64,000 nucleotides of DNA, from the NCBI GenBank assembly GCA_949592205.1, contig CATIUR010000013.1:2046001-2110000 (forward strand). Direction: 5' to 3'. Both the position numbers and the translations under genes were made by a program. Source of the DNA: Helichrysum umbraculigerum (Eukaryota > Streptophyta > Magnoliopsida > Asterales > Asteraceae). Each line of letters opens with the position of its first letter. Position 1 is the first letter of the stretch. The notes under the pieces were generated by a model. That model did not search any database, was not told the DNA's origin, and saw only the letters and a list, made by a program, of their open reading frames with translations. Positions 55,443 to 64,000 of the stretch are shown piece by piece.

Positions 55443-56290
55443 ACCAAGACCTAATAAGAAAATCAAATAGTAAACATAGTAGTAGTGCATTTATAGTAAA
55501 TAAACATAGTGAGATAAAAAGAGGGAAAAGTAGAATGATTATAGATTATAGAAATTTAAATGCCAAAACTAAAACATATAATTATCCTATACCAAATAAA
55601 ATTTTAAAAATAAAACAAATACAAGGATATAGTTACTTTAGCAAATTTGATTGTAAGAGTGGATTTCACCAAATAAAATTAAAAGAAGAATCAAAATAAT
55701 TAACGGCTTTTAGTATACCTAATGAATTTTATGAATGAAATGTATTACCTTTTGGATATAAGAATGCACCAGGAAGATATCAGGCTTTTATGGACAAATA
55801 TTTTAAGGATTTAGAAAATTGTGTTGTCTATATAGATGATATATTATTATTCACTAAAACAAAAGAAGAACACTTAAGATTGTTAGAAAACTTTATTTAT
55901 ATAATAAAAGAAAGTGGTATTATACTAAGTAAAAAGAAAACTGAGTTATTTAAAACTCAAATAGAATTCCTAGGAATAGAAATAGATAAAGGAGGAATTA
56001 AGATGCAAGAACATATAATAAAAAAGGTGTTTTAATGAAGAAATTAACACTAAAAAGAGTTACAAGCCTTTTTAGGAACAATAAATCAAGTTAGAACATT
56101 TATACCAAAATTAGCAGAAGAATTAGATACCTTAAATAAAAAGATAAGTAAGAACATAGAATTCCAATGGACAGAAAATGATAAGGAAGTTATTAGGAAA
56201 ATAAAAAGAAAATGTGAAAAACTACCTAAATTAGAATATCCAGATGAGGAAAAACAATTTATATGGATAGTAGAAACAGATGCAAGTGAA
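55443..56290 (+). pseudogene. Reverse transcriptase, main part (EPRV P2)
   Basis: SRMIIDYRNLNA, FSKFDCKSGFHQI, LPFGYKNAPG and YIDDILLF (about 55828-55851) are readable. A TAA near 55698 and a TGA near 55737 interrupt the motif region, and a frameshift near 56028 precedes RNase H. Confidence 0.88.
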
Positions 56291-56689
56291 AGTAACAATG
56301 GATATGGCGCAGTATTAAAATACAGGTATGAAAAGGAAAAAAGAGAATTTGTTTGCAGGTATCATTCAGGAACTTTCAAAGCCAACGAGATAAATTGGGA
56401 TATAAACAAAAAAGAATTAAAAGCAGTGCATTATGGAATTAAAAATTTTGAACCATATATTGTTTACAACAAGTTTATTCTAAGAATAGATAATTCTACA
56501 GTTAAGGCATGGATTACACAAAAATTAAAAAATTCTATAGTTAAAAAAGAAATAAATAGAATAATTGCAGAAATTACTTGTTATGATTTTAATGTTGAAC
56601 TAATCAAGTCTCAAGCTAATTTCTATGCAGACAAATTATCAAGAGCAAATTGCCAAGCTAGTAGCAATGATGCAAGAGTTAAAGGCTGA
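56270..56689 (+). pseudogene. RNase H (EPRV P2)
   Basis: TDASESNNGYGAVLKYRYEKEKREF onward, LKAVHYGIKNFEPY, LRIDNSTVKAW and FYADKLSRA, ending TGA at 56687-56689. Open over its length. Confidence 0.85.
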
Positions 56690-57731
56690 AAATGCCGAAC
56701 TTAGACAAAGTATATGCCAATCTAGGCCAACAACAAGAATTATCCGAAGAGGATGATCAAGTACAAGAAATGCCCAATTAACAGATGAAGAAAAGTTAAT
56801 TAAAAAAGTTAAGTTGGATTCTAAAGTAGAATTCTCAACGCTTGTTCCAAGTACTGATACATTCAGAGAAAAATTACTGGCCCAAGGTCAAAGGAGTTAT
56901 GATTATCTAGTAAAAAGTTATGTCCAAAATTTTTAGATAATTGCAAATAAATTAAACTCTAGCCCAGTTCTTAAATTAAATAAGGAGGAAGAATTATTGG
57001 AAGGATATGTTACTCAGCCAAATAAAAAGATAAATGAATTAACAGCCCTACCAGGATGCAATCCGGGTTTGGTAAAAGCTAGTTATGATTATGGGATACT
57101 ACATTCAGCATATACCAGTAGTGGAGATGAATTAGTAAAAATTCCGGAGTTATATAGAGTAGTTAGAAGTTATTTGTCAATTACAAGAGCAAAATTAATA
57201 TTTGTTCGATGTTATTTAGCACCTGGAGAAGTAACATTTGATAAAATAAGGCAAGCGGTCAAATTAGTTAAGATTGGAATTACTCGTCAATATATAATAC
57301 CAGAGGAAGTTATGGTACAAGATGAATTGAAGTATGAAGAAATTCCCGAATTACTTAAAGAGAAGAGAGTATGGAACCTAAGAGTCATCTACACAATTTT
57401 AAAACAGTCATTAACAAACCCTGTTTGGGTTAATTATAATGAAAATAATACAATGATAATTACCAATGCAATTAAGTATGGGGAAGGAGCTATAGAAAAT
57501 ATTCAACGATGGATGCATACATTAATGAAGCCAGATGAAGTACCAATTACTAAAGCTATTCCGGATAAGTATCTAAGTGAAGAAGGAAAGTTATTTTATT
57601 GCAAGATAATGAAGAAGTATCCAGATCACCTCTGCAAACATTGCCAAATTAATCAGCATATGGTCCCACAGTTACCAATAATGGAAGATAATTCAAAAGA
57701 AGAAGATAAAGAAGAAGAAAAGAGAAGCTAG
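56625..57731 (+). pseudogene. Last viral ORF (transactivator/viroplasmin position; EPRV P2)
   Basis: ATG 56625 lies 65 nt inside RNase H. A TAG near 56936, shared with P1, breaks the first third; the remaining 244 codons (56997-57731) are open to the natural end EEDKEEEKRS. It has the same coiled N-terminus, KHCQINQH pair and acidic tail as M. Function inferred only from genome position. Confidence 0.5.
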
Positions 57732-58018
57732 GAGAAGAAGCTAAAGGGACAGCTGGAAGTTACCTGTTGTAAATAAGTGTAATAGTAGTAGTAATAATTG
57801 TATGTTGTAATAGTAGTAGTAGTAATAATTGTGTGTAGTAACAGTGTGTCGTGTCACTGAATAAAGTGACATAAACTTGTAAATATATGCTTAAGTGTTG
57901 TACATATTTCCCATATAAATAAAACAACATGGAAGGCTAGGGATAACACACATCCCCACTTTCCCATAACTCATTCTCCTCTATCTCTCTCTCTTTAATT
58001 CTCCATCTTCCGCATATT
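57732..58018 (+). promoter_or_regulatory. Viral intergenic promoter region (EPRV P2, second)
   Basis: Duplicated AGTAGTAGTAATAATTGT units, hairpin GTCACT-GAATAA-AGTGAC (57853-57870), TATAAATA (57914-57921), CT-rich stretch, then the primer-binding site. The most complete copy of this region. Confidence 0.78.
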
Positions 58019-58169
58019 TGGTATCAGAGCCTTGTAAGGAAAAATAAATTGGTCAACATTGTTACACAAAGGAGTTAAGAGCTAATTAAGGAATTAATCA
58101 AGATGACTACACAAGAAGATAAGGTTAGAATTCTTTTCATGAACTAATTTAATTAAGGTCTTTCTTACA
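58019..58169 (+). promoter_or_regulatory. Viral primer-binding site and truncated leader (EPRV P2, second)
   Basis: TGGTATCAGAGCC at 58019-58031, then leader with the 14-codon ORF from 58102, cut at 58169. Confidence 0.88.
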
Positions 58170-59036
58170 AGTTTATGTCACTTTATTCAGTGACACGACA
58201 CACTGTTACTACACACAATTATTACTACTACTATTACAACATAGAATTATTACTACTACTATTACACTTATTTACAACAGGTAACTTCCAGCTGTCCCTT
58301 TAGCTTCTTCTCCTAGCTTCTCTTTTCTTCTTCTTTATCTTCTTCTTTTGAATTATCTTCCATTATTGGTAACTGTGGGACCATATGCTGATTAATTTGG
58401 CAATGTTTGCAGAGGTGATCTGGATACTTCTTCATTATCTTGCAATAAAATAACTTTCCTTCTTCACTTAGATACTTATCCGGAATAGCTTTAGTAATTG
58501 GTACTTCATCTGGCTTCATTAATGTATGCATCCATCGTTGAATATTTTCTATAGCTCCTTCCCCATAATTAATTGCATTGGTAATTATCATTGTATTATT
58601 TTCATTATAATTAACCCAAACAGGGTTTGTTAATGACTGTTCTAAAATTGTGTAGATGACTCTTAGGTTCCATACTCTCTTCTCTTTAAGTAATTCGGGG
58701 ATTTTCTTCATACTTCAATTCATCTTGTACCATAACTTCCTCTGATAGTATATATTGACGAGTAATTCCAATCTTAACTAATTTGACCGCCTGCCTTATT
58801 TTATCAAATGTTACTTCTCCAGGTGCTAAATAACATCGAACAAATATTAATTTTGCTCTTGTAATTGACAAATAACTTCTAACTACTCTATATAACTCCG
58901 GAATTTTTACTAATTCATCTCCATTACTGGTATATGCTGAATGTAGTATCCCATAATCATAACTAGCTTTTACCAAACCCGGATTGCATCCTGGTAGGGC
59001 TGTTAATTCATTTATCTTTTTATTTGGCTGAGTAGC
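58170..59036 (-). mobile_element. Endogenous pararetrovirus fragment M2 (minus strand)
   Basis: Minus-strand piece holding part of the promoter region (58170-58290) and most of the last ORF (58311-59036), ending where the ORF is at GCTACTCAGCC. A frameshift near 58700 splits the ORF reading (58313-58711 and 58686-58976). It forms an inverted repeat with 57007-57872. Confidence 0.9.
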
Positions 59037-59280
59037 GTTGTAAATAAATGTAATAGTAGTAGTAATAATTGTGTGTTGTAATAGTATTAGTAATAATTGT
59101 GTGTAGTAACAGTGTGTCGAGTCACTGAATAAAGTGACATAAGCTTGTAAATATATGCTTAAGTAATGTACATATTTCCCATATAAATAGGACCATATGG
59201 AAGGCTAGGGATAACACACATCCCCACTTTCCCATAACTCCTTCTCCTTTATCTCTCTCTCTTTAATTCTCCATCTTCCG
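59037..59280 (+). promoter_or_regulatory. Viral promoter fragment P3
   Basis: Another plus-strand copy of the promoter region from GTTGTAAATAAATG to CTTCCG, with hairpin and TATAAATA (59182-59189). It ends 6 nt before the expected primer-binding site and is followed by non-viral DNA. Confidence 0.8.
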
Positions 59281-60270
59281 TGTGTATATATATATATATA
59301 TAACTACAAATTACAAATATATTACAAATAATACACGTACAAGTAAGTTTCCACAAACTTAACATATAAAACAAATTTTGAATTCACTAATTCAAAGAAT
59401 TACTCTAGGTAATGCATGCACTTAAGTTATGATTAGTACCCTAATTTGAGAATTGTCACAGCGGATTATTTAAATAAGGTTGTAACAGAAATCTTATCAT
59501 TTTAATGTTTAGGGGTCTTTTGCGATTGTGGAACTTCCACACAATTAGGAAACCTTTGTCTATTTACGACCCAAATTCTGAATGGATATGTCAAAGTAAT
59601 TAATATTGAGAGTAATAACTCGTGAAAACAACTGATCTTATGTTACATGTATGAATTAAAAAAACCTGAACCAGTATAGTCATAAACCTATGAACCTATA
59701 CTTCAAAAAAAAATTGATAAGTGTCCAAAATGTTTGGCACGTGTCAACTCCCTATCCAAGTTTTAATACAACATAATTGTCATTTTAATTAATTAGCCAA
59801 ATATTTTAAGGTGAGATTTAATTATTGTTGATCAAGATAAGCTTCAATTAAATCGGTGGAGTTAGTTGTCTATATAAGTTGTTTGGCACGTTTCAAACCC
59901 TAACCAAGTTTTATTTGGTGACTAAGTAAGAAACATCCAAACACAAAAAAAAGGTAATATTTGTTAAACAATTAAAAAATCCATGTATGAGATTAGTCTT
60001 CTTTTTTTTTCTTTCTTTCTTTTCAGCTAGTTAAAATGAACAAACTTAATACAACATACCATGTCTCGATTAGCACAACAACATCAATGTTAAACTAAAA
60101 ACATTTGATCTTATATCTATGTCACAAAAAAAAAAAAAACATTTGATCTCATAGCTATGTCAAAAAGTAATAATATAAGGGCACCGATATTTCTACCAAG
60201 TTTTGTTGATACATAAATAGTCCTAATAATAATCATCATCATACTACATAAAAAAAACATGGGTTAATAG
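59281..60270. other. AT-rich non-coding stretch
   Basis: A short (TA)n run at 59285-59301, then about 950 bp with poly-A and poly-T runs and no ORF, terminal repeats or known motif that I can see. Confidence 0.6.
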
Positions 60271-60273
60271 TAC

Positions 60274-60381
60274 GAAAATGCATTCAACTTGTCAAAAAAT
60301 GCTTTTGTATGCATCCAACTTTTAAAAGTGCTATTGTATGCATCTAACTTGCTAATTAGTGCTATTGTGTGTATTCATTAA
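60274..60381. repeat. Minisatellite of ~30 bp units
   Basis: Three to four imperfect copies of GTGCTATTGTATGCATCTAACTT plus a variable spacer, losing similarity at both ends. Confidence 0.75.
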
Positions 60382-60421
60382 CACTAATTACGTTTGACCA
60401 TCCTATATGGCATTTCCGTCC

Positions 60422-60440
60422 GACGTGGCACTGCCACGTC
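60422..60440. repeat. 19-bp palindrome with two ACGTGGC cores
   Basis: GACGTGGCA-C-TGCCACGTC, a perfect inverted repeat around one base. ACGTGGC is the core of plant G-box/ABRE elements; no gene nearby supports a regulatory role. Confidence 0.7.
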
Positions 60441-60862
60441 ATCGCCATGTCATATTAAGTTCAATACATTTTTCAAGTCATCATCTTCATAAACTTCATT
60501 TTTTTCCGGCGACTTTATTTTTTCCGGAGACATCTTTTTTTTTCCTCACCGATACCACTACAACCAATAACCACCAACCCTATCATCTCCACCATATCGC
60601 CATCTCTAATACATCACTATCTCAAACCACCTCCACCATTTTTTCTGGCGACACAATTTTTACCGACAACCTCACAACAACCAATTTAAACATCTCGAAC
60701 CACCAAACTATACCATCTCCAACTCACTACCATCTCCAAAACAATACCATCTCCGACATCACCACCACCATCTCCACCATTTTTTCGGGCAACACATATT
60801 TTCCGACCGACCCACCAATGAAGGCATTCCCACTGCTCGCACTAGTACAGATTTGGGCTTTC

Positions 60863-61435
60863 GTCACACATGGTCAATTTGAAACGGTCACACATTCCAA
60901 TATTTATGTGACCAAAGGGACAAAAAAAAAACTGGACGTTATTATTTAGCCACACATGAACTCCAATCGTGTGACCATTCTGAAACGTATTTGCCACACC
61001 TTCGAACATTTATGTGGCTAAAAGGAACTGCAATTTTTTTGCATTTCATTTAGTCACACATGAAGTTGGAACGTGTGACAAATCTTGTCACACACTTGAA
61101 CACTGTGACCAAACGCCACTATATGGTCACATGGAGTAATTGTTTATGTGACTAAAGCATAGAGTAAATTTTGTCACACATGATTAAAGTGTAGCCAAAG
61201 CCAGGTACATATGGTCACATAAGTTATTATGTGACCATATGTTTAGTGTCCGTTAGAATGGCAAAAGGTAATGTGTATAGTCACACTAATTTCTAGCCCG
61301 ATCATGTGACTATATGGGGCTAGAATAGCCACACCATATCACATAATTTTAGTGTAGCTAAAATCCGGTAGATATGATCGCGTACCACTCTTGTGTGACC
61401 CACTCTTTTGTCACACAATAGTATACGCGTGATTT
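60863..61435. repeat. Array of GTCACAC / GTGTGAC short palindromes
   Basis: Around ten units in which (A/T)G(T/C)CACAC(A)TG is followed 10-30 bp later by its complement (TATGTGACCA, GTGTGACC, GTGGCTAA), for example near 60886-60913, 60952-60974, 60993-61020, 61053-61080, 61122-61158, 61208-61235 and 61277-61313. Density and two-strand arrangement resemble subterminal repeats of plant DNA transposons, but I found no terminal inverted repeats or transposase. Confidence 0.7.
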
Positions 61436-61457
61436 CTAAAAAAAAAAAAAAAATCAT

Positions 61458-61522
61458 TCCCCGCCCATCTCTTCCCCAAAAAATTTCAGCTCCCCGCCCA
61501 CCTCTTCCCCAAAAATTTTCAG
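61458..61522. repeat. Tandem duplication of a 33-bp CT/CCCC-rich unit
   Basis: Two near-identical units (TCCCCGCCCAYCTCTTCCCC plus AAAAATTTCAG), just after a poly-A run and before an AAACCCTAATAACCC stretch that looks like the start of a plant 5' UTR. Confidence 0.8.
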
Positions 61523-62021
61523 TGATTTTCTAACTTGCCGCCCTTATTTTTCCCCAAATTAAAACCCTAATAACCCCCACATCTCATTCTCTCTACCCTT
61601 ATCATCTTCCCTACACCTCCAATACCGGCTCTCCCTCCTCGACCTCGTCTCACCCATGGGCCGAATTATATACCGTGTAGATTATTATTATTGTTGCAGA
61701 TTCATGGAAGATGCAAAGTGCTGCTGTTATTCCGAGTCAATCATCATCTTATTTCATCGATACACCTTCATAAACCCTTGATTCTTCTTCAACTTCATGT
61801 TCACCAATCAATCCACACCCTAAGGTTCGTAAAATCCATCGATTAATCTTTAATTGATTATGTTATTTCATCAATACTGCTTTCTGGGAAGGCGATTAAG
61901 ACCAAATTAGATGATTTATTGTTTGGGTTTAATGTCTAAAAGCTTCTATCATCTTCTTATCTGATTGTTCTACTGGTTGATAGTTGTTGTTTCGACAAGA
62001 CGGGAACACTGACAGACACGA

Positions 62022-62129
62022 GCTCACAATGTCCTACCGGATACTATCCACCGGAGCACCGATTCATTTATCCAAAACTCTAATCAGATGGAATCAATCA
62101 TATCTCAGTTACACTCTCACATCCAGCAG
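62022..62129 (+). pseudogene. MCC-beta exon-like fragment A
   Basis: From about 62031 one frame reads VLPDTIHRSTDSFIQNSN followed by QMESIISQLHSHIQQ, which corresponds to the N-terminal part of plant methylcrotonoyl-CoA carboxylase beta (LPDGV.RNS.AF..NS..ME.I...L.SHI). It ends in CAG|GTTTTATG, a good splice donor. Upstream in frame is a stop. MCC-beta carries the carboxyltransferase step of leucine breakdown in mitochondria. No intact transit peptide or complete gene is present; this is a gene fragment. Confidence 0.7.
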
Positions 62130-62736
62130 GTTTTATGTATATGTATTAAATTTTCTAATTCATTTTTATTCTAATGTAGTTATGTGATTTATGAGAAGCT
62201 ACTCCAAGCGTGTAGTTTTTAGGTTGGTATTTTAAATCACTAAAAAATCTTGCAAGGAAACGATTTTTTCTTATTTGGTCGGTTTTGATGCTAAAGTAGA
62301 TATTTTTACTATTTTTGATTTCATATAACAGACTAAAGAACGTTGAAGGTGGTATACATGTTCATAAATGGTTGGCAATGAATTTTATAAAGATAAAAAA
62401 AGGGAATTGGTGAGAAGAAATATACTTGTTAGTTGTTACATACGTCATTACTTTGAGTTAATACCCTATTCTGCGAGCTGTAATCTTCAAATCCAGAGCA
62501 ATGCTATTTTGATTATTTGTAAATAATATATTAATTGCTACATTTTTCTTTGGATTTGGGAATTGCTTCTCTAGAAAAGGGCGTGATATGAAAACTGATC
62601 TAAAAGAGAGTACACAAATATTGTAGCTCTATTTTGAGCTCTTGTTTTGACTTCAGTCGTAGTTTCAGTTGCACCTCATAAAATTTTAGTTGGTAGGATA
62701 ATGCTGCAAGTCGTTAGTGAAATTTGCTCCTGCCAG

Positions 62737-62847
62737 TCTTTGGGTAGAATATTCTATAATGAGGCTATCATGTCTTCGCAAGGTATCCCTCAAATTTCGC
62801 TGGTATTAGGTTCTTGCACAACATGTGGAGCATATAGACCTGCAATG
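62737..62847 (+). pseudogene. MCC-beta exon-like fragment B, cut by an LTR
   Basis: After CTCCTGCCAG (acceptor-like) the frame reads SLGRIFYNEAIMSSQGIPQI then SLVLGSCTTCGAYRPAM. This matches the conserved carboxyltransferase segment FGRIFYN..IMS..GIPQIALVLGSCTAGGAY.PAM. The CTAGGAY element is changed (A to T, G to C), at a conserved site, so the product would probably be inactive. Exons that should lie between A and B are missing; the 607-nt gap has GT...AG ends. LTR G5 begins immediately after PAM. Confidence 0.8.
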
Positions 62848-64000
62848 TGTAACATCCTAGAAATGGACCTAGTTGTGTTATATTAATTCTTGATTTAAAT
62901 TAGTATTTAAATGTGTTTGGAAATAATATTGTTTGAATTAGTGAAATAATTGGAATAGGAGTCGAATATTCCAATGTGATAAGTGAATTATTAATTGTTG
63001 TAAATTAATATAGTTAACGGTACAATAAAATGTTTGGACTCGCAAATGGTTTTCGGGTTCCAGACAATAGATTGAGATGGGGTATTAAATTATACCCGTA
63101 TATTGAAGGCGGTTTGTGAACCGACTATATATTTAACTTTCCATTTTAGGAAAGTTCATTTAGAAACTTCAAAACTCACAGAAACTCTCAGAAAACCTCC
63201 AAATCAAACTAGAAATCAAATCAGGAAGTTGTGATTCTCGTGAAACTTCATAATCATCAGATTACCATCGTTAGATTCTTCAATCAGTAAGTATTCTTGA
63301 GTATTTAAGAATTTGATTTTGATTAAAATTTGGGTAAATTGATGATTTGAGAGAATTGGATGTTAGAAACATGTTATAAAGGTTATATATTGATTATACA
63401 ATGTTATTAGTGGTTTATAACCGTTTAAAAACGTGTTTTTAGTGATTGTTGGTAAAACTCGTAAGTTAGGGTTTTGATCAGGCGAAGCTGGGCTGGAACG
63501 ACAGTGGAAGCCGGCGGCTTCAGTACGAAGCCGGCGGCTTGGAGCAGTTTGGGGAATCCGGTCGGATTTCGGGAATCCGGCGGATTCAAGCTAGTTTATG
63601 GGAAGCCGGCGGCTTCTAAGGTGAAGCCGGCGGCTTAAGATAGAATCCGGCGGCTTCAGCTAACGGCTTCTAGATTTGGGTTCGGATATAGACTGAAGCC
63701 GGCGGCTTCATAGGGAAGCCGGCGGCTTGATGTGTCAGTCTAATCTTGTTGTTACTTGTTGATTGTAATGTGTTTAGTATATATTACAGGTTAATAGATG
63801 ATAATGATTATATTATAAATCATAAGTGGATAGTTAGGAACTAGTAATCTTGATGTAGATTATGTTAAGTTCCTAATGTTAAAGATTGATATAAGTTCAG
63901 TATTTATGATTTGATTACTAACTAATATTTGATTGGTTGATTCTCAGATGTGGAGAAGGCTCAGTGATATTAGACTACTGAGTGGAGGTCTGAGGTAGTC
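62848..64000 (+). repeat. Start of a gypsy LTR (G5), truncated by the window end
   Basis: TGTAACATCCTAGAAATGG matches the TGTAACATCC start of the G4 LTR family. It contains a TATA-like TATATATTTAA (63126-63136), a splice-donor-like CAGTAAGTATT (GT at 63287), a GCCGGCGG repeat cluster (63507-63730) and TGATTCTCAG near 63948. CAATG (62843-62847) would be the target duplication; its partner is outside the window. Confidence 0.75.
63507..63730. repeat. GAAGCCGGCGGCTTC repeat cluster in G5 LTR
   Basis: About nine copies of AAGCCG-G-CGGCTT (a palindrome around one base) or AATCCGGCGG variants in 220 bp. Same relative place as the clusters in the G2, G3 and G4 LTRs. Confidence 0.88.

Larger units (their letters stand above)
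55443..58169 (+). mobile_element. Endogenous pararetrovirus copy P2, right part
   Basis: Continues P2 after G4: RT, RNase H, last ORF, promoter region, a second primer-binding site and about 138 nt of leader, ending at ...TTCTTAC, where the sequence flips into the minus fragment M2. Confidence 0.92.

Noticed and set aside
60407..60949. A 180-codon open frame (MAFPSDVALPRHRHVI...)
   Set aside because: Low-complexity Thr/Ser/His-rich sequence made of imperfect ACC/ATC repeats, running into the palindrome array; no domain and no plausible gene context.

Overview
The window looks like a transposon-dense, AT-rich stretch of plant nuclear DNA, probably from a eudicot. All full-length LTR retrotransposons have a primer-binding site matching initiator tRNA-Met (TGGTATCAGAGC). 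There are several endogenous copies of a plant pararetrovirus (Caulimoviridae). The only host gene trace is a broken piece of the plastid/mitochondrial-type enzyme subunit methylcrotonoyl-CoA carboxylase beta near the right end. I cannot name the species. No rRNA, tRNA or CRISPR locus is visible.

Layout. (1) 1-122: end of a Ty3/gypsy LTR. (2) 123-59280: a cluster of endogenous pararetrovirus (EPRV) copies split by later retrotransposons. Plus-strand copy P1 is 123-4042 and 20994-21840. Minus-strand copy M is 21841-23960 and 36651-41828. Plus-strand copy P2 is 41829-46706 and 55443-58169. A short minus fragment M2 is 58170-59036 and a plus promoter fragment P3 is 59037-59280. (3) Elements inserted into the EPRVs, each with a 5-bp target duplication: gypsy G1 (4043-20993, minus), which itself contains a copia element C1 (7761-15067, plus); solo gypsy LTR G2 (23961-24746 and 34849-36645), which contains the full-length, apparently intact gypsy element G3 (24747-34843, plus); and gypsy G4 (46707-55437, minus), with four premature stops in one long frame. 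(4) 59281-64000: non-coding DNA with several repeat structures, two exon-like pieces of an MCC-beta pseudogene, and the start of another gypsy LTR (G5, 62848 to the window end).

The virus. P2 measured from one primer-binding site to the next is 7288 nt after removing G4. Copy M, after removing G2/G3, is 7298 nt including a 9-nt terminal overlap, so 7289 nt. M therefore looks like one exact circularly permuted genome. Gene order is leader, small ORFs, coiled-coil ORF, coat protein with CCHC knuckle, small ORF, movement protein, protease-RT-RNase H, a final ORF in the position of the transactivator/viroplasmin gene, then a promoter-bearing intergenic region. Coat before movement protein is an order known from cavemo- and solendoviruses. 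All copies carry stops or frameshifts.

The retrotransposons. G1, G3 and G4 have chromovirus-like pol genes; G3 and G4 end in a chromodomain-like tail. All three carry a small hairpin next to the polypurine tract, with paired changes between families. Several LTRs contain a private cluster of short GC-rich palindromic repeats. C1 has two identical 437-bp LTRs but decayed coding sequence, replaced in part by hairpin arrays. This suggests recent movement with proteins supplied by other copies. LTR differences suggest C1 and G3 are the youngest insertions, G4 older and G1 older still, all later than the virus integrations they interrupt.
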